In this document: one piece after another, positions 1 through 7,964 of the stretch
Position numbering within the stretch: the first letter of the stretch is position 1
Layout of the letters: each line of letters starts with the position of its first letter
Source of the DNA: VGPI01 sp964482845
GTDB lineage: Bacteria; Cloacimonadota; Cloacimonadia; Cloacimonadales; Cloacimonadaceae
NCBI GenBank assembly: GCA_964482845.1
Contig: CAYZZE010000036.1
Location: forward strand, 1 to 19,295
Direction of reading: 5' to 3'
DNA: 19,295 nucleotides
Notes under the pieces: model-generated
What the model was told of the DNA's origin: nothing
Seen by the model: the letters and a program-made list of their open reading frames with translations, nothing else
Databases searched by the model: none
Position numbers and translations under genes: made by a program

Positions 1-106
1 ACCGACTGAAGTCAGTGCAACAACCGACTGAAGTCAGTGCAACGACCGGCTGAAGTCAGTGCAACGACCGGCTGAAGCCGGTGATACCCCTATGTGCAAC
101 GGTCTT
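1..106 (+). repeat. Tandem hairpin repeat array with conserved tail (left copy)
   Basis: Four 16-base hairpin units start at 1, 23, 45 and 67, with a period of 22 bases and GCAACA or GCAACG linkers. Each unit has 6-base arms around a TGAA loop. Unit 4 is a perfect stem (ACCGGC/GCCGGT). Units 1 and 2 read ACCGAC/GTCAGT, so one pair has changed on both sides, and they have a C-A mismatch at pair 3. Unit 3 mixes the two forms and would have a G-U pair in RNA. After unit 4 comes a tail at 83-106 that ends in GTGCAACGGTCTT. The same last hairpin and tail occur inverted at the right end of the window with about two mismatches in roughly 40 bases. It resembles a REP-like dispersed element, but no transposase is present and the family is not recognised. 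Confidence 0.9.
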
Positions 107-299
107 AGCCCATATTATTCAATGGTCTCTTTTTTTGAACATAAACTCAGATCAATTCCTCACTATGGCTAATTCTGCAAAGGTCTTTAGAAGTGAATGA
201 TATGAGAAGCCGAACCGGATCGATGGAATAGATGGAATACGGCGGTAGCTGATGGATTTGTGTCAACTTTGGCGGTATGTAATGATCGTCAGCCAGAGG
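107..299. other. Intergenic region downstream of the aminotransferase gene
   Basis: This stretch separates the left repeat from the stop codon of the aminotransferase gene. It contains a short direct repeat (ATGGAATAG followed by ATGGAATAC, about 222-240) and a run of seven T at about 129-135. I see no hairpin next to the T run that would make a terminator on either strand, and no credible gene. Confidence 0.6.
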
Positions 300-1376
300 T
301 CAATGGCTGGTGATAAACTCCTCGACGGCTTCAAGCAGCGCCTGATTGTCCTCTTCACAACTCAGGGTGGCACGCAGGCAGTGACGGAGCAGGGGATGCG
401 CTCCGACATCACGCACAGCGATGTCATGGTCTTTGAGATATTCAAACAACTGCGGTGTCCGCTCGCTGATGGTGAAGGTGAGGAAATTGGTGTGGGAAGG
501 ATGGACAGTGATGCCGGGTAATGTGGATAGGCGGGGATACATCTCGTCCCTCATGGCGATGATGTCCATAACATGAGAATAGAAGATGGGGACATTCTCC
601 AGGATGGTGGCGGCGAATGCCTGGTTGAGGATGCTGGTGTGGAAGGTGGTGAATACCTTACGGAGTTCATGGATATTATCCGCTGAGGAGATGGCATAAC
701 CGAAGCGCAATCCAGCACCGGCGAATGCCTTGGAAAAGGAACGGGTCAGGATCAGATTGGGATACTGCTTCAGCTCATTGGCAAAGGTGCAGCGAGAGAA
801 CTCATAATAGGTCTCATCCACGAGGACAAGTTTATCCGGCAGATCTCGGATGATGCGGCGCAATTGCTCTGGGGGGAAGAGATTGCCGGTCGGGTTATTG
901 GGATTGCAGAGGATCGCCAGGCGGCAATCGGGATGGGATGCCATCTGCAGATAGCGTTCGGTATCAAAGGAGAAATCGGGATTGAGGTCAAGGAAGCGGA
1001 TGCCCAGGTTTACTGCGCCGCAGAAGGTACGGTAATCAAAATAGGACGGGGCCAAACTGACGGCGTAGGAAGCACGATCCTCGCGTACAGCAAGGAAGAT
1101 GTGATAGAGGATGTCGTCAGCGCCATTGCCCCAAACCACGTTTTCCGGCAGGATGCCGTGTCCGATATAATCCGCCAGTTTTTGGTGCAGTTCGGCGCTG
1201 ACGGGTGAGAGATAGCGGTTAATGCGGATATCTTCCATGCGCTGGAGGAATTGTTCCCGGATCGCCTGATAGGGATCAAGGCAACTTTCGTTGAGGCACA
1301 TCATTCGCTTACGAAGGGGAACGCTGATCACGGGAGTTTTTTTGTCAGCGAGGTCGCTACGGAAAAATTGTCTCAT
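300..1376 (-). CDS. HisC-type PLP aminotransferase (histidinol-phosphate aminotransferase family)
   Basis: This 358-residue fold-type I PLP enzyme belongs to the HisC family, which moves an amino group between glutamate and an imidazole or aromatic keto substrate. Visible motifs are the NPNNPTG loop (158-164, N161 contacts PLP), D187 and Y190 in VDETYYEF, the Schiff-base lysine K216 in SFSKAFAGAGLRFGY, and the carboxylate-binding R335 in CLRATLS. Length is normal for the family. The start is supported by GGAG six bases before the ATG. It is the last gene of the minus-strand run, 26 bases after the M23 peptidase gene. No other histidine biosynthesis gene is present, so the true substrate is uncertain. 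An aromatic aminotransferase or a CobD-like threonine-phosphate decarboxylase are alternatives, but the lysine-containing motif reads more like HisC. Family assignment is strong; the specific substrate is inferred. Confidence 0.82.
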   Translation of the reverse strand: MRQFFRSDLADKKTPVISVPLRKRMMCLNESCLDPYQAIREQFLQRMEDIRINRYLSPVSAELHQKLADYIGHGILPENVVWGNGADDILYHIFLAVREDRASYAVSLAPSYFDYRTFCGAVNLGIRFLDLNPDFSFDTERYLQMASHPDCRLAILCNPNNPTGNLFPPEQLRRIIRDLPDKLVLVDETYYEFSRCTFANELKQYPNLILTRSFSKAFAGAGLRFGYAISSADNIHELRKVFTTFHTSILNQAFAATILENVPIFYSHVMDIIAMRDEMYPRLSTLPGITVHPSHTNFLTFTISERTPQLFEYLKDHDIAVRDVGAHPLLRHCLRATLSCEEDNQALLEAVEEFITSH

Positions 1377-1402
1377 CCTGATCTCCAGTTATGTGGGATG
1401 CC

Positions 1403-2662
1403 TCAGCCCTGGGATGCGTTTATCATGTATCGGGCGGTGATTGATTTACCTTTGGTCACATGAACCTGGATGAGCAGTTCACGGATGGTTTGCTGCTGCT
1501 GTCTGAATTCTGCCATCTGTTTATCGTTCAGTTTTTCAGCGCCGACCATCTTCAATTGCCTGGGATTGATCCAACGGCCATTTTGTATCAGACCGAAGTG
1601 CAGGTGCGGTCCGGTCGATCTGCCGGTGCTGCCGACTCTGCCAATCACCTGTCCCTTGCGCACTTTTTGACCTTGGCGGACACCGATCGAACTGAGATGG
1701 GCATAATGGGTGATCAAGCCGCTGCGGTGGCGGATGCGGACGTTTTTGCCGTAGCCACCGGCATAGCGGGCTTCGTTGACGTCGCCATCGGCAACAGCAT
1801 AGACGGGAATGCCGTGTCCGGCGCGGTAATCCACTCCTTCGTGATGAGTCCAGCGCCCGGTAAAGGGATCGATGCGTCTGCCGAAAGCAGAGGTCACGTG
1901 GATGCGCGAGAGGGGAAAGCCGACGGCGGAGGAGGTATTGGTCTTGCCTTCTTTGTTGTAAAGACCGTTGAAGACCGATTTCTCGTCACCGGTCTCATAG
2001 CGGAAGAGTTCGTGCTTGCCGGCGCGTTCTCCTTCGTAGGATACGAAGAGGATCTTGCTGCCGGGCATCTTTTTGCCCTCGAAGATTCGCTCCTCCAGCA
2101 TAACAACAAAGCGGTCGCCGTTGCGGGCACTCATGCTAAAATCGACGTCTCCTTCCAGTCCGTTATTGATCTGCTGTTTTTCGCCGGGGGTCAGTCCTGC
2201 TTTGATCAAAGAAGCGTCGAGAGTGTTTTGCAAAATTCCTTCGATAATTCGGATGTGGTGTTCCACTGGTAGTTCTTCCAGCGTGTAGCGCAAAGAATCG
2301 TTCACTACTTCAAAGAAGTGCCGGATGGTGGGTTCCTGAACAAACATGGCGCTGGTGAGACGTTCACGATCCGGATCGGTTTGGATCCTGAGAGTATCGC
2401 CTGGTTGGATGGTGGTCACGTCGATGTAATCTCCGAAGCGGAAGGCAAAAGTGGCGATCTCGCGATGGGGGATACCTGCTTTGTCCAGGATTGAAAAAAT
2501 GCTGCCACCCGGCGGTATGATCAGGGTCGTCCACGGATCCGGCGGGGGATTGCTTTGTCCCTCAGATGTATTCAAGGGGCTTTTGGCGAATATCGAGATG
2601 ATCAGGAAACTCAATATCAAAACGGCAATGACGCAGAGCAAGATGATCTTTCCTTTATTCAT
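1403..2662 (-). CDS. Membrane-anchored M23 family metallopeptidase (murein endopeptidase-like)
   Basis: This 419-residue protein has one N-terminal membrane segment (about 5-26) and a periplasmic body. Residues about 45-230 look like the LysM/OapA-like N-terminal part of MepM-type proteins. The M23 (LytM) domain spans about 255-370. Its zinc ligands are visible: H274 and D278 in HHEGVDY and H355 in GPHLHFG, with H322 in HYAHLS as a catalytic histidine. All active-site residues are present, so it should be an active peptidoglycan peptidase rather than a degenerate EnvC/NlpD-type activator. A roughly 48-residue polar tail rich in Q, K and R follows the domain. The ATG lies inside the end of the cation efflux gene (8-base overlap ATGAATAA), with AAGGA upstream, so translation is probably coupled. 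Confidence 0.88.
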   Translation of the reverse strand: MNKGKIILLCVIAVLILSFLIISIFAKSPLNTSEGQSNPPPDPWTTLIIPPGGSIFSILDKAGIPHREIATFAFRFGDYIDVTTIQPGDTLRIQTDPDRERLTSAMFVQEPTIRHFFEVVNDSLRYTLEELPVEHHIRIIEGILQNTLDASLIKAGLTPGEKQQINNGLEGDVDFSMSARNGDRFVVMLEERIFEGKKMPGSKILFVSYEGERAGKHELFRYETGDEKSVFNGLYNKEGKTNTSSAVGFPLSRIHVTSAFGRRIDPFTGRWTHHEGVDYRAGHGIPVYAVADGDVNEARYAGGYGKNVRIRHRSGLITHYAHLSSIGVRQGQKVRKGQVIGRVGSTGRSTGPHLHFGLIQNGRWINPRQLKMVGAEKLNDKQMAEFRQQQQTIRELLIQVHVTKGKSITARYMINASQG

Positions 2663-3563
2663 GTGTATTTTCCTTTTTGGTGGTGACTTCAGGATGATAA
2701 TGGACGTGCACCTGGCGCAGCCCTTCGGAATATTGATCGCGGAGCTTGCATTCTATCTCGTCCGCAATGCGATGTCCCTCATCCACGGTTATGCTGCCTT
2801 CAACGGCAATGGTCATGATGATATTGTAATATGGCCCAAGGCGGTGTAAACCTATTTCGTCAACATCTTTTACTCCGTGTACTTGCAAGGCGATGTCACG
2901 AACATAGCGGTTAAATTCGTCATCCGGGAATGCTGACATCAGGTCGCTGGATGTCTCGATCACGATCCCGATCCCGGTTTTGAAGATATAGATTGCCACC
3001 AGAGCGCCGGCGGCAGGATCCATCCAGTAAACACCCATGCGGCTGAGTAAAACGCCGACCAAAACTGCCAAAGCCGCCATGATGTCATTAAGATGGTCAT
3101 TTTGCAGTGCTTTAAGCGTAGGGTTCTTGGTCTTGCGACTGTTCTGACGCGTGTAGTAGTAAAGGAATATTTTGAGCGTGAAGGTAAAGAGAGCGATATA
3201 GATGACGAAATTCGAACTTTCGCGGGTATCTCCCAGGGGTCCGAAATAATCATATACCTTGTTCAATGATTCCCAGAAAATGGCGATACCGGTGGTTATG
3301 ACAAAAGCGCCGACCACGATCGCAGCGATCGATTCCAAATGGCGGTGTCCATAGGGGTGTTCTGCATCGGCAGGTTTTTTGGCATGACGCATAATGATCT
3401 TGACGAACACGTAATATACGACGTCGGAACAGGAATTGATACCATCCGCCAGTAGTGCCGGACTGTGTCCGAAGATGCCGGTAAATGTCTTGATAACCGA
3501 GAGCAGGACATTGGCAATCAGCCCCAGATTGATCGTTCGCGTGGAGCGTTGGTCTCTATCCAT
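2655..3563 (-). CDS. Cation diffusion facilitator family metal efflux transporter, possibly Mn(II) type
   Basis: This is a 302-residue CDF transporter that exports divalent metal in exchange for protons across the inner membrane. It has about six membrane helices (within 12-205) and a C-terminal cytoplasmic ferredoxin-like domain (about 210-292) that ends in a HVHYHPE histidine cluster. The site A residues read N43-xxx-D47 in helix 2 (DGINSCSD) and D156-xxx-D160 in helix 5 (DHLND). Zinc exporters such as YiiP use D-xxx-D and H-xxx-D. The N-D/D-D set is known from manganese exporters of the MntE type, so Mn(II) is an inference. An upstream ATG at 3581 is in frame but lacks a ribosome binding site. 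The ATG at 3563 has GGAAGG five bases before it and overlaps the preceding gene by 8 bases (ATGGATAG), so I chose it. Confidence 0.87.
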   Translation of the reverse strand: MDRDQRSTRTINLGLIANVLLSVIKTFTGIFGHSPALLADGINSCSDVVYYVFVKIIMRHAKKPADAEHPYGHRHLESIAAIVVGAFVITTGIAIFWESLNKVYDYFGPLGDTRESSNFVIYIALFTFTLKIFLYYYTRQNSRKTKNPTLKALQNDHLNDIMAALAVLVGVLLSRMGVYWMDPAAGALVAIYIFKTGIGIVIETSSDLMSAFPDDEFNRYVRDIALQVHGVKDVDEIGLHRLGPYYNIIMTIAVEGSITVDEGHRIADEIECKLRDQYSEGLRQVHVHYHPEVTTKKENTHE

Positions 3564-4587
3564 GATGACCTTCCGGGGCATAAATGTCAAAGACCGTCGT
3601 CTCCCTAAAGCGCTTGCCGATCTCATCCCTCAGGCGACTTGCATCGATGTGCTGACCATCCACAGCCCAACTATTGAGGGCAATGGCATTGATCCGAAAG
3701 GGATGGATCGCCATTATCTGATGCCGTTGTAATAGTCGTTGCACCTCATCCTTGCTGGCTTTGAAGTGATAGGGATGCCGCAGGAGCAGGACTCGCCCCT
3801 CATCCTGCAGGAAAGGACGTAAGGGGGCAAGGGATCTATCCGTAAGCGCACCGGGCACATAGATCACTCTGGTGCCTCCCGCTGCTCTGAGCATCTCTCC
3901 GAACCGACCGTCATTACCCAGTAGTGACTGCAATCCCGTATCCTGCCAGCGCTTGCCCTGCAGCAGGCAAAGATGCTCAGGATTCAGGGTTTTGGGCAAT
4001 CTGGTAGTATCAGGCACGGGAATGCGGGTCAGCAGATCGATCCGCTCCAGTTCATTGCTTAGTAATTGCATACTGCCAAAACTGGCACCCGCCACCAAGA
4101 TCAGTGAATCGACCCAGGGGCTAAGGGCAATGGACTTACGGTCGATAGATCCGTCGATCAGTACCTTGCTGGCACCCAGTTCAAGCATCAGCCGGGCACA
4201 TTCTGCTTGTTGGGCTACTTCGGGAGGACCGATGATCTCCGTTTCCAGTGGAAGCAGCGCTTCCGCCAGCCAGAGTTGACGCGTTCCTGCCTTCCAAGGT
4301 AGTTTCCGTATGATCTTTACGGCAGCGCCATGATCGTTCAGCTCCCGGGTATCCAGACAAAGCAGGGTGCCTTTCCCAACCATCACCCGGGGTTTGGTGA
4401 TACCGAAGACGGTGTCTTTATCCTCGCCATCGCGTCCGGTACTGAGCGCTGCCCAGCGGATATCGGGATATTGGTGCAGGAGGGCATTTAACACACTTGT
4501 TTTGCCGGCGTTCTTGCAGATGCCGACGATGGCGATTATCCGATCCCCTTCTTTGAGAAGGTGAAGATCGATAGTTTTGTCAGGCAT
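3556..4587 (-). CDS. kamB: P-loop protein, KamB-like (proposed lysine 5,6-aminomutase reactivase subunit)
   Basis: This 343-residue soluble protein has a P-loop-like sequence near its N-terminus (VGICKNAGKTS, K29 and T30), preceded by a hydrophobic beta strand (IIAIVG). The spacing is one residue longer than the usual GxxxxGK[ST], so it is a variant of the motif. A conserved-looking stretch STGRDGEDKD follows at about 49-58. Similar uncharacterised proteins sit in lysine fermentation clusters next to kamA. They have been named KamB, and are thought to act with the MutS-like KamC to reactivate adenosylcobalamin-dependent lysine 5,6-aminomutase. The neighbour genes kamA and kdd support that name here. 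kamC, kamD and kamE are not in the window, so the partner must be elsewhere or the name is wrong. The ATG has AGGA eight bases upstream. The assignment rests on motif and context memory, not on a search. Confidence 0.6.
   Translation of the reverse strand: MPDKTIDLHLLKEGDRIIAIVGICKNAGKTSVLNALLHQYPDIRWAALSTGRDGEDKDTVFGITKPRVMVGKGTLLCLDTRELNDHGAAVKIIRKLPWKAGTRQLWLAEALLPLETEIIGPPEVAQQAECARLMLELGASKVLIDGSIDRKSIALSPWVDSLILVAGASFGSMQLLSNELERIDLLTRIPVPDTTRLPKTLNPEHLCLLQGKRWQDTGLQSLLGNDGRFGEMLRAAGGTRVIYVPGALTDRSLAPLRPFLQDEGRVLLLRHPYHFKASKDEVQRLLQRHQIMAIHPFRINAIALNSWAVDGQHIDASRLRDEIGKRFRETTVFDIYAPEGHHG
3569..3574 (-). promoter_or_regulatory. Ribosome binding site deciding the CDF transporter start
   Basis: GGAAGG on the minus strand lies five bases before the ATG at 3563-3561 and inside the end of the preceding kamB-like gene. 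It selects this start over the in-frame ATG at 3581, which has no purine-rich site. Confidence 0.65.
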
Positions 4588-4630
4588 GAGTCCATTCCTG
4601 CCGCTGACCTCGAGGGGATGAGCGGCAAGG

Positions 4631-5875
4631 TCACCTACGGCGTATATTGCGCTTTGTCTCCGCTGGTCCGATGGCTACTCTGTCACCACGCAACAGGGAC
4701 ATAATCCCTTCATCTGATCTGTGTTCCGGCGGGCAGAGGTCTTGGTAGTTCTCATCACTGACCGGCAGGTATTCCGGTTCGGTGTATGCACTGATAAAAC
4801 CTTCATAATTGCGGAAGATGATCCTTCCCGGCATTTGTGAGATGATATAACTCGGCATAACGGGGATCTTGCCTCCGCCACCCGGCACATCCACCACAAA
4901 GGTCGGCACGCACAATCCGGAGGTATGTCCTCGCAGCGATTCGATGATCTCGATGCCTTTGGATACGGGGGTGCGGAAATGGGCTATGCCTTCGGAAAGG
5001 TCACATTGATAGATGTAGTAGGGGCGAACGCGGTTTTTAACAAGGCGGTGGACGAGTTCCTTCATCACATCCACATGGTCATTTATCCCACGCAGTAAGA
5101 CGGACTGGTTTCCCAGAACCACTCCGGCTTCGGCAAGTTTTGCCAGAGCCGCTTGCGCCTCGGGAGTAATCTCTTGGGGGTGATTGAAATGCGTATTCAG
5201 CCAGACGAAATTATATTTCCTCAACACAGCAATCAATTCATCGCTTATCCTTTGCGGCAGGACAACAGGTGTGCGCGTTCCGATCCGGACGATATCCACA
5301 TGCGGGATCATGCGCAGACGATGGAGAATGTCATCGATCCGCTGGTCGGACATGGTAAGCGGATCACCGCCGCTGAGTATGACATCCCGTATCTCCTTAT
5401 GAGCGGCAATATATTCGACCGCTTTATCCACATTGTCTTTGGGCATGGGCGCATCATGCTCTCCAGCCTTACGGCGCCGGGTGCAATGCCGGCAATACAT
5501 GGCACATTGGTCAGTGAGCAGGAGCAATACTCGATCCGGATAGCGATGGGTCATTCCTGGCACCGGAGCATCGGCATCCTCATGCAGGGGATCGGACATA
5601 TCGTTATCCGAGAGATTGGTTTCCATTACTCGCGGGATGGTTTGCAAACGCACCGGATCACCAGGATTATCCGGATCAATCAGCGATAGGTAATAGGGTG
5701 TGATCGCCATGCGGAAAGAAAAATTAGCAGCGCCAAACAACGCTTCCTCCTCTTCCGTCAGGGAGATGTACTTTACCAATTCATCGCGCGTGGTTATCCT
5801 GTTTCGCAGGTGCCAGCGCCAGTCCTGCCATTCTTCTGTTGTGGCAGTGCTCTTGATATTCGTGAGATTGGACAT
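4631..5875 (-). CDS. kamA: L-lysine 2,3-aminomutase (radical SAM, PLP-dependent)
   Basis: This 414-residue enzyme converts L-lysine to L-beta-lysine, the first step of anaerobic lysine fermentation. The radical SAM cluster motif CAMYCRHC gives C124, C128 and C131. SGGDPL (168-173) is the usual SAM-binding loop. PGGGGKIP at 331-338 holds the PLP lysine K336. D292 and D329 match the two acidic residues (293 and 330 in the Clostridium subterminale enzyme) that bind the substrate amino group, which favours lysine over glutamate or arginine as substrate. Length agrees with the clostridial enzyme and is longer than EpmB-type paralogues of about 340 residues. GAGGT lies six bases before the ATG. It starts 14 bases after kdd and is followed after 43 bases by the kamB-like gene. 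Confidence 0.95.
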   Translation of the reverse strand: MSNLTNIKSTATTEEWQDWRWHLRNRITTRDELVKYISLTEEEEALFGAANFSFRMAITPYYLSLIDPDNPGDPVRLQTIPRVMETNLSDNDMSDPLHEDADAPVPGMTHRYPDRVLLLLTDQCAMYCRHCTRRRKAGEHDAPMPKDNVDKAVEYIAAHKEIRDVILSGGDPLTMSDQRIDDILHRLRMIPHVDIVRIGTRTPVVLPQRISDELIAVLRKYNFVWLNTHFNHPQEITPEAQAALAKLAEAGVVLGNQSVLLRGINDHVDVMKELVHRLVKNRVRPYYIYQCDLSEGIAHFRTPVSKGIEIIESLRGHTSGLCVPTFVVDVPGGGGKIPVMPSYIISQMPGRIIFRNYEGFISAYTEPEYLPVSDENYQDLCPPEHRSDEGIMSLLRGDRVAIGPAETKRNIRRR

Positions 5876-5889
5876 ATATACCTCGTGAA

Positions 5890-6951
5890 CTATTCGTCCT
5901 GGTAACGTTCCTTAAAGATCCTCATCAGGACGGGATTGCGGCGGAGCAGATCAAGCGATATGATCGCATGATGATGCGCATAGCCATTGCCCAGGATCAT
6001 ATCCACGTCCGCTCCGATGCCTTCGGCGCCCAAAGCCGCTTTGGTAAAAGACGAAGCCATGGAAAAGAAATAGACGATGCCACGATCTCTGCAGGCCATG
6101 ATGGTCGGTAATTCCGTATCTTCCACATTCACCACATTGATCACCACATCCGCCATTTTACCATTGGTCAGGCGGCTTACTTCGCGCTGGATTTTGAGGG
6201 CATCGGTGGCATCGGCGATGATTACTTCCGTGCAACCCGTTTCCAAGCACGTCGGGATGTAGGATTCATTGCGAACCACGCCGATCACTTTGCCGGCAAT
6301 GCCTGCCCGCTCACGAGCCACCGCATTGCATAGAATACCCGATTTGCCATTGGCGCCGATAATGACCACGGTATCATCGGGCTTAACCAGCCGTTCTGCC
6401 TGTGCCGGGGCTCCGGCCACGTCCAGCACAGCCAGAGCCAAAACTTCATCCATATCCTCCGGCAATCTGGCATATACGCTGCTGCTAAAGAGGATCGCTT
6501 GTCCTTCGATTTCCACCTGATCTTTATCCAGCAACACCTTTTTCACGCGGTTTACTTTGAGGGGAGTAAGCGATAGGGAGACCAAACTGGCAACCTTGTC
6601 GCCGACCTTGATCACCTCTTTCATCTCAAATTTATCGCCGATGGCAGCCACGCGACCGATTAACATCCCGCCGGAACCGGTGTCTTCATTTTTATGTTTG
6701 CCGGTGCGGTTTGTCAGGTCGATGACATGCTCGGCGAATGCCTTCTCCAAGTCCTGATGACCCTGGCTGATCAGTTTGTTTTTGATCTGGTGGAAGGATG
6801 CGGAATCGATATTCAATCGGATCACTTCGAGCAACAACTCATTATCCCAGATCTCGCTCATGTCATTATTCAATAACCTTGCCGGTTGTGGGAGCACTCC
6901 CAACGGCTCGATCACACGGTGCGTTCCATAGCGGCAACCGCCTGTCTTCAT
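5890..6951 (-). CDS. kdd: L-erythro-3,5-diaminohexanoate dehydrogenase
   Basis: This 353-residue protein matches the lysine-fermentation dehydrogenase that oxidises 3,5-diaminohexanoate to 3-keto-5-aminohexanoate with NAD(P)+. The N-terminus has the family-typical GCRYGTHRVIEPLGVLPQPA (5-24). The central domain resembles an alcohol dehydrogenase fold. A Rossmann glycine motif GANGKSG (199-205, GxxGxxG) follows the strand TVVII. The family acts two steps after KamA, since lysine 5,6-aminomutase (KamDE) makes its substrate, and KamDE is absent here. GGAGG lies seven bases before the ATG. It is the first gene of the six-gene run. The 205 bases in front have no strong sigma70-type promoter that I can defend. 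Confidence 0.92.
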   Translation of the reverse strand: MKTGGCRYGTHRVIEPLGVLPQPARLLNNDMSEIWDNELLLEVIRLNIDSASFHQIKNKLISQGHQDLEKAFAEHVIDLTNRTGKHKNEDTGSGGMLIGRVAAIGDKFEMKEVIKVGDKVASLVSLSLTPLKVNRVKKVLLDKDQVEIEGQAILFSSSVYARLPEDMDEVLALAVLDVAGAPAQAERLVKPDDTVVIIGANGKSGILCNAVARERAGIAGKVIGVVRNESYIPTCLETGCTEVIIADATDALKIQREVSRLTNGKMADVVINVVNVEDTELPTIMACRDRGIVYFFSMASSFTKAALGAEGIGADVDMILGNGYAHHHAIISLDLLRRNPVLMRIFKERYQDE

Positions 6952-7156
6952 GTGGTTTCCTCCATTACTTATCTATTTTATTGTCATTTCTTTACATCGG
7001 AAGCTGCAAGTTTAACTCACGGTTTTTAAAACCTGCCCTCATGTCAAATCTTTTCGCCGATTGTTCCTGTCGTTCACTTATCGGATACTTGACTTCAAGG
7101 TGGTCCGAATCACCGGTTCTATCACATTCCACTCCCGCATTTGCAGATGCCGGGCT
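6952..7156 (-). promoter_or_regulatory. Leader region of the kdd-kamA operon
   Basis: This is the only long gap within the minus-strand gene block, so the kdd operon promoter is expected here. I see a 13-base palindrome GGTTTTTAAAACC at 7021-7033 (6-base arms around one T) and AT-rich sequence between it and the kdd ribosome binding site. No -35/-10 pair is convincing. No terminator hairpin with a T run is visible after the preceding methyltransferase-like gene, so read-through from that gene is possible. Confidence 0.35.
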
Positions 7157-7903
7157 TTACTTTTTTTGCCGCATCGGGTCATGGCGCAGGATCCTGGTAT
7201 ATTTTTTCAGGCAGCGCAGGATGAAAAACACCAGGAAACTGGCGATGAAGGCGATGAGCCAATCCGTTTGCAACGCGACGCGGAGGTCAACAATGTAGTC
7301 CTGAACTGCCTCTAATAGCAGAAAAATGAACACCATGCTATACACGCTGGAGTATTCTTGCCGCAGCACTTTTTTGAGCCGAAAGCGATACTTATTGGGG
7401 AGATATGTCCCCATACGGGGCAGGCAACATCCGACCCTGGAGGCATAGTTTTGATACTGTTCGCCAAATTTACCGATCAGATAGTCCTCTTCTGCCAGGA
7501 TGATCCTTTCATAATATAACCAATAAACCAGCATAATTACGCCCATCAGCCAGAAAAACCTCGTGTAAAGCGCCAAAGCGAACCAGACCATAAAATTACC
7601 TACATACAAAGGGTGGCGGACCAATGAGTAGATACCGGTCTGATTGATCTCATGCGCCACCTGATGTTTGGTGTTTCGTCCCGAAGTCAGATCGGCGGCA
7701 TAACCCACCGCCACTATCCTTATCACTTGACCGATTATGGCAATGGAATAACATAGAATATTGAAATACAAATACTCATGGCGATACATCTCGCGCTGGA
7801 ACCACATCGCCACGATCCCCGGCACCAGGATCGCCACCGGTAAAAAACTACGGTGGCGAAAAAGCCAATTGCCCTGCTTTGCCATCGTGTCCGATACACG
7901 CAT
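7157..7903 (-). CDS. Isoprenylcysteine carboxyl methyltransferase/PEMT-family integral membrane protein
   Basis: This 248-residue protein has about five hydrophobic segments and the family signature GIYSLVRHPLYVGN (90-103), followed by a helix and YERIILAEEDYLIGKFGEQYQNY (131-153). The RHP motif and paired acidic residues E138 and E139 form the S-adenosylmethionine-binding core of ICMT and phospholipid methyltransferase relatives. Bacterial members are mostly uncharacterised and may methylate lipids or small molecules. About 85 residues follow the core, with two more hydrophobic segments (about 187-205 and 214-231), so it is longer than the minimal family. The chosen ATG has GAGGT six bases upstream. 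It reads away from recJ. The link to the lysine genes downstream is not evident, because a 205-base gap separates them. Confidence 0.78.
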   Translation of the reverse strand: MRVSDTMAKQGNWLFRHRSFLPVAILVPGIVAMWFQREMYRHEYLYFNILCYSIAIIGQVIRIVAVGYAADLTSGRNTKHQVAHEINQTGIYSLVRHPLYVGNFMVWFALALYTRFFWLMGVIMLVYWLYYERIILAEEDYLIGKFGEQYQNYASRVGCCLPRMGTYLPNKYRFRLKKVLRQEYSSVYSMVFIFLLLEAVQDYIVDLRVALQTDWLIAFIASFLVFFILRCLKKYTRILRHDPMRQKK

Positions 7904-7941
7904 TTCATTACCTCTTTATCATGCAGAATTCTCATCATCTC

Positions 7942-7960
7942 ATGCGGAACAAAGCCGCAT
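7942..7960 (-). promoter_or_regulatory. Hairpin in the leader of the methyltransferase-like gene
   Basis: Arms ATGCGG and CCGCAT surround a 7-base loop (AACAAAG on the plus strand), about 40 bases before the start codon. There is no T run after it, so it is not an intrinsic terminator. It could stabilise the mRNA leader or be chance. Confidence 0.35.
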
Positions 7961-7964
7961 AAGA

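Noticed and set aside
1..106. Possible CRISPR array
   Set aside because: The 22-base period has near-identical units with only 6-base linkers. There are no variable spacers and no cas genes.
107..140. Intrinsic terminator suggested by the run of seven T at about 129-135
   Set aside because: No stable hairpin directly precedes the run on the plus strand, and no gene ends upstream on that strand in the window.
252..521. 89-codon plus-strand frame at the end of the aminotransferase gene
   Set aside because: Most of it is antisense to the conserved C-terminus of the enzyme, and no ribosome binding site is evident.
300..1376. CobD-like threonine-phosphate decarboxylase for cobalamin synthesis, attractive beside a B12-dependent pathway
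   Set aside because: The lysine motif and NRYLSPVS region read like HisC, and no cobalamin gene is in the window. It is kept only as an alternative.
1460..2272. 270-codon open frame on the plus strand inside the M23 peptidase gene
   Set aside because: It is antisense to a gene with complete catalytic motifs, has low-complexity composition (rich in A, G, V, D) and no ribosome binding site. It is a shadow of codon bias.
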